Below are positions 12,146 through 18,991 of a stretch of 29,211 nt of DNA, piece by piece. Position 1 is the stretch's first letter; the number at the start of each line of letters is the position of its first letter. Made by a program: the position numbers and the translations under genes. Source of the DNA: a virus; IMG/VR virus record IMGVR_UViG_3300042509_000710, positions 1 through 29,211 of that record; one strand, 5' to 3'. The notes beneath the pieces are model-generated. The model made no database searches. It was not told the DNA's origin and worked only from the letters and a program-made list of their open reading frames with translations.

Positions 12146-12407
12146 CATTCTGCGCATGGCGCGGGAAGTTGCTGGCGTTACTTACCCGGCTGGGGTGGCC
12201 GGGGTAAAGATAGGAATGTCGGAAGAACATCTTGAACACTTTGCCGCTTTAGTCGCAGCAGCCGAACGCGAGGCGTGTGCAGAAGCGTGTAATGACGCAG
12301 TCGGGTCTGCGTCTATGTATGACAGTCCTGATTCTGCAAAATTTGCCTACGGCATTAAAAATCATTGCCAAGAACTTATCCGCGCCAGAGGCAACGATGC
12401 AGCTTAG
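12123..12407 (+). CDS. Hypothetical protein (94 aa)
   Basis: ATG 12123 is chosen over TTG 12120 because GAGGGAG is seven bases upstream. The protein begins MNGLNRDDILRMAREVAG, has a cluster EREACAEACNDAVGS and ends with a helical RARGNDAA tail. Phage proteins of this style (short, with an AAEREACA helix) are common and have no known function. It overlaps the preceding nuclease and the following helicase. Confidence 0.75.
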   Translation: MNGLNRDDILRMAREVAGVTYPAGVAGVKIGMSEEHLEHFAALVAAAEREACAEACNDAVGSASMYDSPDSAKFAYGIKNHCQELIRARGNDAA

Positions 12408-13734
12408 ACCTTACCAGGACGAAGCGGCTGACTTCCTGTACGAGCGCGATCGGGCGATGATCTTAGCGCCCGTGGGCGCAGGCAAGACCGCGATCACGCT
12501 GACCGCCATGCAGGCGATGGTCAACGACGGGCACGCCAGTCGCTTCCTTGTGCTGGCGCCCAAGCGCGTGTGTACGGACGTCTGGCCGATTGAGGTGCCG
12601 AAGTGGTCGCCGGGATTGACTTACCGCGTGGCGGTCGGCAGCCCAAAGGATCGCGCAGCAGCACTGCGCTCGACCAGCGAGATCGTCATCATCAACTACG
12701 ACAACATTCAGTGGTTGGCTGAACAGAACCTGTCCGACTTCGACGCCATCGTGTTCGACGAGCTGACCAAACTTAAGAACCCCTCCGGCACGCGCTTCAA
12801 GGCGCTGCACAAGGTCATCGACCAGTTCAAGATTCGCTGGGGTCTGACCGGATCGTTCACCAGCAACGGCCTTGAAGACGTGTTCGGTCAGTGCAAGATC
12901 GTCGACGAGAAACTTTTAGGCCGTGCCAAGGGCGCCTTCTTGCAGCAATACTTCGTCTGCATGAACCGAGACTTCGGCGAGTGGACGCCGCGCCCAGGCG
13001 CGCTGCAGCAGGTCATGGAGCGCATCAAGCCTGCGACGTACCTGCTGGAGCCAGGTGTCTACAAGGACAAGCTGCCGCCGTGTCACGTCGTCGAGCTGCG
13101 GTGTGAACTAGACGACCGCGCGCCGTACGAGAAGATGAAGAAAGACTTCGTGGTGCAGTTTCCGAGCGCCGAGATACTGGCGGCGAACGCCGCGGCTGTT
13201 ACATCAAAGTTGCAACAGATGGCGTCTGGCTTTGCGTACGACAGCCAGCGCACCGCGTCTGCCGTGCCGGGTCAGTTTACCTCGAGCAAGACGGCGGTGT
13301 GGTTTAGCAGTCACAAGTTTGATCGGTTGGATGAACTACTACAGGAGAACCAGCGTGCGAATACCTTATTGGTCTACCAGTTTCAGGAGGAGCTTGCAGA
13401 GATTAAGCGTCGCTATCCGCAGGTTCAGACGCTGGATGATGTGGACGCGGTGGCGCGTTGGAATAATGGGCTGGTCGAGCTTATGGCCATTCACCCGAAA
13501 AGCGCGGGACACGGACTCAACCTGCAGCACGGAGGCAGCTGCATTGCTTTTATATCCCTACCGTGGAGCCTTGAGCTGTACGAGCAGACCGTCGGACGTC
13601 TGCATCGTTCCGGGCAACTGCGAGAGGTATGGGTGTATATCCTTATGGCACAGAGAACGGTCGACGAGAAAATCTGGGCCGCCCTGCACGACAAACGAGC
13701 CATCTCAGACATCGCATTGGAGGCACTGAAATGA
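12397..13734 (+). CDS. SNF2-type superfamily 2 helicase (445 aa)
   Basis: ATP-driven DNA translocase or helicase. It begins MQLRPYQDEAADFLYERD, the Q-type RPYQ start of SNF2 proteins. Motif I is APVGAGKT at 24-31, motif II VFDELTKLKN at about 119-128, motif III GLTGSFTSNG, and motifs V-VI HGLNLQHGG and QTVGRLHRSGQ at about 370-406. Start ATG 12397 has AGAGG upstream and overlaps the previous stop by 11 bp; an earlier in-frame start at 12277 would run through the previous gene and is rejected. Pairing with a VRR-NUC nuclease in one operon suggests joint action on branched replication or recombination intermediates. Confidence 0.9.
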   Translation: MQLRPYQDEAADFLYERDRAMILAPVGAGKTAITLTAMQAMVNDGHASRFLVLAPKRVCTDVWPIEVPKWSPGLTYRVAVGSPKDRAAALRSTSEIVIINYDNIQWLAEQNLSDFDAIVFDELTKLKNPSGTRFKALHKVIDQFKIRWGLTGSFTSNGLEDVFGQCKIVDEKLLGRAKGAFLQQYFVCMNRDFGEWTPRPGALQQVMERIKPATYLLEPGVYKDKLPPCHVVELRCELDDRAPYEKMKKDFVVQFPSAEILAANAAAVTSKLQQMASGFAYDSQRTASAVPGQFTSSKTAVWFSSHKFDRLDELLQENQRANTLLVYQFQEELAEIKRRYPQVQTLDDVDAVARWNNGLVELMAIHPKSAGHGLNLQHGGSCIAFISLPWSLELYEQTVGRLHRSGQLREVWVYILMAQRTVDEKIWAALHDKRAISDIALEALK

Positions 13735-13871
13735 TCACACTAACACGCGAGGAAGGTTATTACTGCGTTGTTTGCGGCAGGTTTCTGCCTGAAGAAAATG
13801 GCGTGATCGTGCATGACGATGTGCCGCATTCTGCTGATATGGATTTTGGAGATGAGGAGAAACCACAATGA
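13731..13871 (+). CDS. Small putative zinc protein (46 aa)
   Basis: Begins MITLTREEGYYCVVCGRFLP. A CxxC pair at residues 12-15 and two histidines (H28, H33) in VHDDVPH could hold zinc, and the tail is acidic. GGAGG lies at the right distance and the start overlaps the helicase stop (ATGA). The opening MITLTREE is almost repeated by the gene at 14076 (MTITLTREE), suggesting related N-terminal segments. Confidence 0.7.
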   Translation: MITLTREEGYYCVVCGRFLPEENGVIVHDDVPHSADMDFGDEEKPQ

Positions 13872-14068
13872 CACCAAAAGAAATTAACGAGTTAAAGAAA
13901 TTGCACAACCAATACCAAGAAGAAGGCCAAAAAGTCTACGCCTTAGTGATGGATTTGCATGAGAAATGCACCAACTTGCAAAAAGAAATTCAAGAGGCCG
14001 AAGGCGAAGACTATGACCCCATCCCGCTGATCTTTGGCGCTGGGTTTTGGATTGACCCTGATCTGTGA
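13868..14068 (+). CDS. Small coiled-coil protein (66 aa)
   Basis: Residues 1-47 form a heptad-rich helix (INELKKLHNQYQEEGQKVYAL and LHEKCTNLQKEIQEAE). The end, DPIPLIFGAGFWIDPDL, is short and hydrophobic. Coupled to the previous gene by ATGA. Function not recognised. Confidence 0.7.
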   Translation: MTPKEINELKKLHNQYQEEGQKVYALVMDLHEKCTNLQKEIQEAEGEDYDPIPLIFGAGFWIDPDL

Positions 14069-14075
14069 GGCAACA

Positions 14076-14483
14076 ATGACCATCACACTAACCCGCGAGG
14101 AAGCGCAGCAGGTGCTGGATGCGATGCAACACGCAAGAGTGTTTGTGACTAGCAGAGAAAAGATCAAGCAGCCAGAAGGAAGCGACTTGTATGACGCTGC
14201 AATCAAAACCCTCCGCGCCCGACTCGCGCAGCCTGAACCGGAGCCGGTGGCGCAGCCTGAACCGGAGCCGGTGGCGTGGCATGAACCCGGAGCATACGGT
14301 AGCGTGACCGTGTATAAAAAGTGGGCGAAAGAAAACAGATGGCACCCACTCTACACCGCCCCACCACAGCGCGAATGGCAGGGGCTGACGGCTTACGAAA
14401 TACAAGAGCTACATTTGGCAAACCCAAATTGGGGGGACTTTGCCTGCGCCATCGAAGCCAAGCTGAAGGAGAAGAACACATGA
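14076..14483 (+). CDS. Phage hypothetical protein with Pro-Glu repeat linker (135 aa)
   Basis: The N-terminal helix (TLTREEAQQVLDAMQHARVF) is followed by a linker with two copies of AQPEPEPV, encoded by a perfect 24-bp tandem duplication. The C-terminal part carries HPLYTAPPQREWQGLTAYEI, a segment that recurs in many phage proteins of unknown role and ends with a short helical domain. ATG 14076 is preceded by GAGG. The linker likely varies in length between relatives. Confidence 0.75.
   Translation: MTITLTREEAQQVLDAMQHARVFVTSREKIKQPEGSDLYDAAIKTLRARLAQPEPEPVAQPEPEPVAWHEPGAYGSVTVYKKWAKENRWHPLYTAPPQREWQGLTAYEIQELHLANPNWGDFACAIEAKLKEKNT
14226..14273 (+). repeat. 24-bp perfect tandem duplication
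   Basis: Two identical 24-bp units (14226-14249 and 14250-14273) each encoding AQPEPEPV within the gene at 14076-14483. In frame, so copy number can change without breaking the protein. Confidence 0.9.
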
Positions 14484-14782
14484 GACACCTACTCTTACTA
14501 CTGTTGGCCGCACCCGTTGCCGCCGAGCCTGGGTACCTGACCTACACCAACGACATCAGCGTGCAGACCGTGCTAACGCAAGACCGCGTTGACGCCTGCC
14601 GGGGCCGCTTCTTGATGTTCGACATCGACGGTCGCCAGCGTGCCTACTATGGCTGCTGGTCGTCCGCGCAAGGGTTTGCGCACATCGAAATGGCCGACGG
14701 CAGCCAGCGCATCATGCCGCTAACGCAGTTTAGACGTTCAATTTCAATCGCAGTACAACCTACAATGGAGCCAATACGATGA
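14480..14782 (+). CDS. Small exported protein with signal peptide (100 aa)
   Basis: The N terminus MRHLLLLLLAAPVAAEPGYL is a classic short signal peptide with a likely cleavage after PVAA. The mature 85 residues contain two cysteines (in VDACRGRF and YYGCWSS) that could form a disulfide in the periplasm, and look beta-rich. Coupled to the previous gene by ATGA. An exported product within a phage accessory operon could change the host envelope, for example against superinfection; this is inference only. Confidence 0.75.
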   Translation: MRHLLLLLLAAPVAAEPGYLTYTNDISVQTVLTQDRVDACRGRFLMFDIDGRQRAYYGCWSSAQGFAHIEMADGSQRIMPLTQFRRSISIAVQPTMEPIR

Positions 14783-14925
14783 CTGACTTTACCAAATACG
14801 AAACACAGCGCGAGATTCTGATCGACTATCTGCACGTCATGATCGCTAGATCCGACTGGCATGGCGTGTCGGATGTCGCCAACGACCTGCGCGAACTGGA
14901 GGCCGAACAACGTGAAAAGAATTGA
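14779..14925 (+). CDS. Small helical protein (48 aa)
   Basis: Reads MTDFTKYETQREILIDYLHV and ends DLRELEAEQREKN, two amphipathic helices. It is joined to the previous gene by ATGA and is shorter than usual gene-finder limits; dense overlap with both neighbours supports it. No function recognised. Confidence 0.6.
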   Translation: MTDFTKYETQREILIDYLHVMIARSDWHGVSDVANDLRELEAEQREKN

Positions 14926-15085
14926 TTACTGGAAAGCCAAACTGAAAGCCGCGCAGACAGAAGAACGTCAGCGCATGAAGGAATACAACCAGATCGCCAA
15001 CGCCTTCCAGCGTGCGATGACCAAAGTAGCTGAAATTGAATCAAAGGTAGAACATGAAAAAGCTAAGCTGGCGCAGTCTAAATGA
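14912..15085 (+). CDS. Small coiled-coil protein with GTG start (57 aa)
   Basis: From GTG 14912, with GGAGG nine bases upstream, the product MKRIDYWKAKLKAAQTEERQ and onward is one long charged helix. A longer in-frame start at 14861 would run through most of the previous gene and lacks a ribosome site. It overlaps its upstream neighbour by 14 bp and the downstream gene by 32 bp. Function unknown. Confidence 0.6.
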   Translation: MKRIDYWKAKLKAAQTEERQRMKEYNQIANAFQRAMTKVAEIESKVEHEKAKLAQSK

Positions 15086-15248
15086 CCAACTGCCCACTAT
15101 GACCGAGGAGGAGGTGTTCGCGATGCTGACACACGAATCCATGAACGAGCGCCGCAGCTCTATCCTGCAGCGCCTGCACCAGCGGTACTGCGCCCTGCGT
15201 GACGCACGGGAGCGGATCGAGATCATGGCCAAGGCGGTACGACCATGA
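15054..15248 (+). CDS. Small hypothetical helical protein (64 aa)
   Basis: Begins MKKLSWRSLNDQLPTMTEEE, then a helical region VFAMLTHESMNERRSSILQR and LHQRYCALRDARERIEIM. Phage proteins with this 'MTEEEVxxxLxxExxxxRR' style are common and unassigned. The AAAGG upstream and the tight overlaps support it. Confidence 0.7.
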   Translation: MKKLSWRSLNDQLPTMTEEEVFAMLTHESMNERRSSILQRLHQRYCALRDARERIEIMAKAVRP

Positions 15249-15490
15249 AATGTATGCAGTGCAGTGAACGTACCTACGTCGTCAACGTCATCAAGATGGC
15301 CGGTGGCCTGCGACGCCAGCGTAAGTGCAAGGCGTGCGGGGCAGGCGCCTACACCGCCGAGGTGTGGCTGAAAGCAACGGCCAACGGCGCAGAACCTGTT
15401 TATACTAAGGAAGAGGCAGCGTTAATAAAAAAGAAAGCAGTTAACGCACGCCGTGCAAATGAAGATAGGAGGAAGAAAGATGCTTCGTGA
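15245..15490 (+). CDS. Zinc-ribbon protein, NrdR-like N-terminal fold (81 aa)
   Basis: CxxC pairs at residues 3-6 (MKCMQCS) and 28-31 (KCKACGAGAY), about 22 residues apart, make a zinc ribbon of the NrdR/transcription-factor type. RTYVVN and RRQRKC match the NrdR ribbon spacing. The NrdR ATP-cone is missing, so this is only the ribbon followed by a basic helical tail (KKKAVNARRANEDRRKK). DNA or RNA binding is probable. Confidence 0.75.
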   Translation: MKCMQCSERTYVVNVIKMAGGLRRQRKCKACGAGAYTAEVWLKATANGAEPVYTKEEAALIKKKAVNARRANEDRRKKDAS

Positions 15491-15662
15491 TGGTTACTTT
15501 ATCAAAGAAGAACCCCCTAAGATCGGTTCGCATTACACGCCGCAGTTCTATCAGAAGCCTGCGACGCCCGAGGAGCGGTTCGTGCAGGACGTGATGCTAG
15601 GCATTGAGCCGTATGAGGCGTCGCCGATCACCAAACTGCTTGGGAGGCTGCTACGGATATGA
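15480..15662 (+). CDS. Small hypothetical protein (60 aa)
   Basis: ATG 15480 follows AGGAGG at ideal spacing. The sequence MLRDGYFIKEEPPKIGSHYT suggests a short extended N terminus, then a helical FVQDVMLGIEPYEA and a basic end. It overlaps the previous gene by 11 bp. Not recognised. Confidence 0.65.
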   Translation: MLRDGYFIKEEPPKIGSHYTPQFYQKPATPEERFVQDVMLGIEPYEASPITKLLGRLLRI

Positions 15663-15847
15663 AAGACCTTGTGGTGGTGTACTACGCGGCCATCGCGGTG
15701 GCCACGTTTACTTTTCTTGCCATCGGTTTGCCCGAGCCCAAGGGGCCGACCCCGACTGAATGCACAGCGAAGGACATGACCGTGTGGCAGACCACACGCG
15801 ACCGCGTCATCTGCCAGCAGTTACGCGAGCATCGTTACCGCATGTGA
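15659..15847 (+). CDS. Small membrane-anchored protein (62 aa)
   Basis: One N-terminal hydrophobic segment (VVVYYAAIAVATFTFLAIGL, residues 5-24) followed by a short charged domain with two cysteines (in PTECTAKD and RVICQQ). A signal anchor with a periplasmic domain is likely. It closes the right accessory operon and its 3' end overlaps the convergent lysozyme gene by 27 bp. It could act in lysis as a small anchored protein, but no spanin lipobox was seen. Confidence 0.6.
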   Translation: MKDLVVVYYAAIAVATFTFLAIGLPEPKGPTPTECTAKDMTVWQTTRDRVICQQLREHRYRM

Positions 15848-16333
15848 CTTAGCCTCGTCTACTCGACGTAGCCACCCCTTGCCGAAGGTGGCGAACGTCG
15901 GGAGCGCCTTGTAGAACAGTTCTTTTTCTACGCTAAACTTGGCGATCAAATCCGTTGGGTCTGCGTCCTTTAACGCCTGCATTGTCTTCGGGCCGATGAC
16001 GCCGTCAGGATTTGTTCCGATCGCCTTCTGCATGGTGCGGATCGCCCGTCCCGGCCCCGCGTTGATCGCAAAGTCGAACATCAGGTAATCCAGCCCCGAC
16101 GGCAGCTCGTCGCCCTTGACTGCGTCCCAGTACTTTCTCCGGTACATCGGCGCCACCGTTTCTGGCGTCAACGCCCGCATCTCGCTTTCGCCAACAGGAT
16201 GACCGACCCATTCTTCCCATACCTTTTTGGTGACGCCCAAGTTGGTCATGCCGCCTGGGTCTTTTGGATGGTTAACGAACCCGCCTTCGTGCAACAAAAC
16301 GGCCTGCAAAGCCTCGCGGAAATTGTCGATCAT
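15821..16333 (-). CDS. Endolysin, GH108-type lysozyme with peptidoglycan-binding end (170 aa)
   Basis: Muramidase that degrades the host wall at lysis. The N-terminal LLHEGGFVNHPKDPGGMTNLGV (key residue E16 in the HEGG motif) is the GH108 signature. The second half, GTNPDGVIGPKTMQAL, is the peptidoglycan-binding type-3 domain that follows in this family. Length fits the family. No signal peptide, so export relies on the holin encoded directly upstream, with which it is coupled by ATGA. Confidence 0.93.
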   Translation of the reverse strand: MIDNFREALQAVLLHEGGFVNHPKDPGGMTNLGVTKKVWEEWVGHPVGESEMRALTPETVAPMYRRKYWDAVKGDELPSGLDYLMFDFAINAGPGRAIRTMQKAIGTNPDGVIGPKTMQALKDADPTDLIAKFSVEKELFYKALPTFATFGKGWLRRVDEAKSHAVTMLA

Positions 16334-16734
16334 TTCTTTGCTCGCATATCAATAATTTTCTCAAGCGTTCTGCCGCCGAAGTAGAAGGACATAACCAACA
16401 TACCCCACTGCCCTAGCAGCTCTACGAACGAGTCCGCGATATCCAACGCTGCGGCGTCAAGGATTGCCAGCGCCATGTACGCCACCAGAATGTACACCAG
16501 CGTTAGCGGGCGGATGTTCTTCGACAGCCAGCTATCGCTGCCCATGTCGGCCTTTAGGCGCTCGGTCAGATTGTTCTGCTCAGTCTTGTACAAGTCGGTT
16601 TCGTTGGCCATCTTGGCCAGCTCGCCGTCTTGCGCCATCTTGGCGAGTTCCAGCTGCGCCTTGGCCTTCTGTTCCGGGTCGGGGATTAGTTTGTCGATCA
16701 GCTTACCGCCGATATTTAATAGAGCATCTAGCAT
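16330..16734 (-). CDS. Holin of the 3TM family (134 aa)
   Basis: Makes the membrane lesions that release the endolysin. ATG 16734 has a near-perfect AAGGAGG five to six bases upstream; a longer frame to 16797 is rejected. The N-terminal half is a charged helix rich in Lys-Ala-Gln (EQKAKAQLELAKMAQDGEL), then two hydrophobic segments, LTLVYILVAYMALAILDAA and WGMLVMSFYFGGRTLE. This charged-helix plus terminal membrane-pair form fits the phage Holin_3TM family. Confidence 0.85.
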   Translation of the reverse strand: MLDALLNIGGKLIDKLIPDPEQKAKAQLELAKMAQDGELAKMANETDLYKTEQNNLTERLKADMGSDSWLSKNIRPLTLVYILVAYMALAILDAAALDIADSFVELLGQWGMLVMSFYFGGRTLEKIIDMRAKK

Positions 16735-16735
16735 G

Positions 16736-17353
16736 TCAACCTCCTTGTTGAAACATCCACCACATACCCCAGCAGAAGCCCGCCACGATAACGGCAAGAA
16801 TAACCGCCGTGACTAACAGCTCTATGTGGGCTATGACCGCTTGTCTAGCGCGCCGTTGCTTCATCTCGGCGACTTTGGCCTGCAGGCGCTTTTCTGTCTC
16901 TGCCTTGCGCAGCGCCTCGGCTTTGGCTTCTCGTTCGCCTCTGAGCTTACCCATACGCGCCCAGAACTCATCCCACATGCCTGCTTCTTGGAAGTGGTAG
17001 ATGAAAATATGTTTGATGTCGTCGTAGTACTGTTTGATCTGGCGATCAATGATCATCATCTCGATGACGTACTCGGCGTCTGAAATGTATTCCGGCACCG
17101 TGTGGCCTTTAGCGACCGCGGCCTCTTGAGCTGCGCGGGCTTCTTCTAGCTGTGTGCGCTGGGTTTCGTATTTGCCTGCGGCAGAGAAGAACTTAGTAAC
17201 GCCCGACATGGAGTCGGCCAACGTCTTGCCGGACTCTACCGCGCCATTGATTTCGTCAAAGGCTTCGCGAGCAAGTGCAGCGGCTTCTTTAACGCCAGTA
17301 ACAACCGCCTTGACGCCCGCAACCGCCAGACCGATTGTTACCGGATCGATCAT
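16736..17353 (-). CDS. Lysis-cassette membrane protein, hypothetical (205 aa)
   Basis: Begins MIDPVTIGLAVAGVKAVVTG with a hydrophobic start, has a long charged coiled-coil centre (KAEALRKAETEKRLQAKVAE) and a C-terminal transmembrane helix (LLVTAVILAVIVAGFCWGMW). Proteins of this build with a MIDP start are common beside lysozyme/holin genes of aquatic phages. Role not known; a second holin, a pinholin-like regulator or a spanin-like part is possible. Coupled to the upstream gene by ATGA, and its stop lies 2 bp before the holin start. Confidence 0.7.
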   Translation of the reverse strand: MIDPVTIGLAVAGVKAVVTGVKEAAALAREAFDEINGAVESGKTLADSMSGVTKFFSAAGKYETQRTQLEEARAAQEAAVAKGHTVPEYISDAEYVIEMMIIDRQIKQYYDDIKHIFIYHFQEAGMWDEFWARMGKLRGEREAKAEALRKAETEKRLQAKVAEMKQRRARQAVIAHIELLVTAVILAVIVAGFCWGMWWMFQQGG

Positions 17354-17571
17354 TTGTCTTGCTTATGCTCCAGCCGATCGAAAATCTTACCCAGCATGTC
17401 CTTCACTTCGCGCATGTCGTCTTTGTAGTCCTCGCGGGTAACGTAGGTGTGCGGCAGGGCACGCACGTCGGTGTCCAGCCGGTCGATCGAGCGGTGGATG
17501 TTGTTCAGCACCCACCCGCCGAAGAACCCGGCGATCGCTACTGCGATATTGAAAAGAATCTGCGAATCCAT
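17350..17571 (-). CDS. Small membrane protein with coiled coil, lysis cassette (73 aa)
   Basis: An N-terminal transmembrane helix (ILFNIAVAIAGFFGGWVLNN) followed by a cytoplasmic helix (IHRSIDRLD and EDYKDDMREVKDMLGKIFDR). The layout resembles XhlA-type haemolysin or holin accessory proteins, though the helix order is inverted. It overlaps its downstream neighbour by ATGA. Confidence 0.65.
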   Translation of the reverse strand: MDSQILFNIAVAIAGFFGGWVLNNIHRSIDRLDTDVRALPHTYVTREDYKDDMREVKDMLGKIFDRLEHKQDK

Positions 17572-17574
17572 CGC

Positions 17575-18108
17575 TTATTCAAAAATAATGTTGATTGTGC
17601 CAGCGTCGAAGGTGTTTGTGCCTGTACGGGTTACGCTAACGCGGTCTAACTGCGCCGAAAGTGTTTTATTACCGCCGCCGCCACTAAATGCGGCTGCGTT
17701 TGAAAACCCACCTGAAAATGAAGACACCCAAGTGTTGCCTGTTAAGTTAACTATCTGCATAGTTCCAAAAAACACGCCAGATGCGCTGCCTACGGCAATG
17801 CCCCACCCTGTCGTAAAATTACCTGCTACGGTTGCAGCACCGGATATAGCGTAACCGTTAGCGCCTAAATAGCCAGTTGTTTCTAGGCCTCCAGAATCAC
17901 CAATCTGAACAAGAACATTATCCGATCCACTTAAACTAATATCGGAAAATATAAGCGTAATTCGACGTACCCACGTAGGAATGTTGGTAAAGTCCGCCGA
18001 AGTCGTAAAGTTTGTGACTGCTGTTAAGGCTGTACCACGTTGCAGGCTGTCATACACAGCACCGCTGTTCGTAGTAACACCTGCGCTACCGTTAATGATT
18101 ACTGACAT
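17575..18108 (-). CDS. Tail-fibre or receptor-binding protein, paralogue A (177 aa)
   Basis: Shares a colinear pattern with the gene at 18992-19579: FTNIPTWVRRITLIFSDIS, VQIG, TTGY, GWGI, GTMQIVNLTGNTWVS and a final LDRVSVTRTGTNTFDAGTIN. The glycine/serine/threonine-rich beta style and position downstream of the tail genes fit a virion fibre tip. GAGGGGG precedes ATG 18108. Its base composition is richer in AT than the surrounding replication and lysis genes, hinting at a recent exchange. Confidence 0.7.
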   Translation of the reverse strand: MSVIINGSAGVTTNSGAVYDSLQRGTALTAVTNFTTSADFTNIPTWVRRITLIFSDISLSGSDNVLVQIGDSGGLETTGYLGANGYAISGAATVAGNFTTGWGIAVGSASGVFFGTMQIVNLTGNTWVSSFSGGFSNAAAFSGGGGNKTLSAQLDRVSVTRTGTNTFDAGTINIIFE

Positions 18109-18323
18109 GATAGCCCCCTCAGTTCATCCAAAGTCGTGCAAGTATCCACTTGAGACGTAATGTCACGCAGACGCTGCTTCTCAGCCACAATCGCTGCTGT
18201 ATCGCCATTAGCCTCTAGCGCACGTTGAAATGCGACATCTTGAGCAGCCAGGAGTGGTGTGCGTTCAGCACGAAGCCGATCTTTAGTAATCAACTTGGCC
18301 TTGTCAAAGTCTATCGAGATCAT
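18099..18323 (-). CDS. Putative tail-fibre assembly or chaperone-like protein (74 aa)
   Basis: Begins MISIDFDKAKLITKDRLRAE, followed by RTPLLAAQDVAFQRALE and KQRLRDITSQVDTCTTLDEL. This 'KDRLRxxRxPLLxxLD...A..R..LRD' helix-rich pattern is one I know from short phage proteins annotated as tail assembly chaperones. It sits among the fibre genes and overlaps its neighbours by 4 and 10 bp. Confidence 0.55.
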   Translation of the reverse strand: MISIDFDKAKLITKDRLRAERTPLLAAQDVAFQRALEANGDTAAIVAEKQRLRDITSQVDTCTTLDELRGLSCQ

Positions 18324-18523
18324 TCAGTCACCTCAGTAAAGTCAGCCGTCCAAGCATCACGGAATTCGCGTGTAGCCGGAATATCAGCAGCGTCTACGAT
18401 CTTCCAAGGCTTGCCAGCAGGTACGTCTTTAGCAGCAATCTCTTGCAGACTCAAGCCGCACTCAGGAGCAGGTGTCAGAATGCAGATACCGCCGGTGTCG
18501 TTAGGGTAGATGATGAGTTTCAT
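18320..18523 (-). CDS. Small phage protein near the fibre genes (67 aa)
   Basis: Begins MKLIIYPNDTGGICILTPAP and contains IAAKDVPAGKPWKIVDAADI. A short beta-rich protein of a type often found immediately before the chaperone-like gene in fibre regions, probably acting with it in fibre assembly. AAGGAC precedes ATG 18523. Exact role unknown. Confidence 0.6.
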   Translation of the reverse strand: MKLIIYPNDTGGICILTPAPECGLSLQEIAAKDVPAGKPWKIVDAADIPATREFRDAWTADFTEVTE

Positions 18524-18532
18524 GGTTAGTCC

Positions 18533-18982
18533 TTAGCGGAAGATGGCGACAGAAATGACGCCTCGGTCAAGCAGCGTTCCTGTTGATGTGTTTCCGGAAT
18601 TAACCCGAACAGAAGTTGTAAGCATAGTCGCGGGCGTTCCTGTGCCATAGATCAATGTTCCACCAACAGCGTTCCCTGCCGTTGTTTGGTTTCCTGTAAG
18701 CACTACTGAATAATTAGCATCCGGCAACGCATTGGTGAAGTTCACCGTATAGTCACCTGTTCCGTTATCCGCAACGGTAGTCACATTAAACGACCCACGA
18801 ATTGTACAAAAGCCGCCGACGTTGGTTGTTCCATCAAAGTTCACCCAAGCACGACAGAACGTACCAATTTGCGTACCTGCGTTATCTTGAATTGTCGGTG
18901 GCGTGTTCGCTACACCGTTTCTTAGCACCAGCGTACTTGTACTGTCTGCTCGAATGGTATCTGCTACGATAGTTCCAGCCAT
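18533..18982 (-). CDS. Tail-fibre protein with conserved beta domain (149 aa)
   Basis: Begins MAGTIVADTIRADSTSTLVL. The middle FCRAWVNFDGTTNVGGFCTI and SFNVTTVADNGTGDYTVNF belongs to a beta-rich C-terminal domain I recognise from many phage tail-fibre proteins, which ends in a repeated 'ALPDANYSVVLTG' strand. AAGGAA precedes ATG 18982. Probably a virion tip or fibre component acting beside the paralogue pair. Confidence 0.72.
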   Translation of the reverse strand: MAGTIVADTIRADSTSTLVLRNGVANTPPTIQDNAGTQIGTFCRAWVNFDGTTNVGGFCTIRGSFNVTTVADNGTGDYTVNFTNALPDANYSVVLTGNQTTAGNAVGGTLIYGTGTPATMLTTSVRVNSGNTSTGTLLDRGVISVAIFR

Positions 18983-18991
18983 GATCGTTCC

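Noticed and set aside
12277-12396. Earlier in-frame start for the SNF2 helicase
   Set aside because: The extra 40 residues overlap the 94-aa gene and have no helicase similarity; ATG 12397 has a ribosome site and begins with the RPYQ motif.
15821-15847. Frameshift or gene fusion at the convergent overlap
   Set aside because: Both reading frames are intact to their stops; a 27-bp convergent overlap is acceptable in a compact phage genome.
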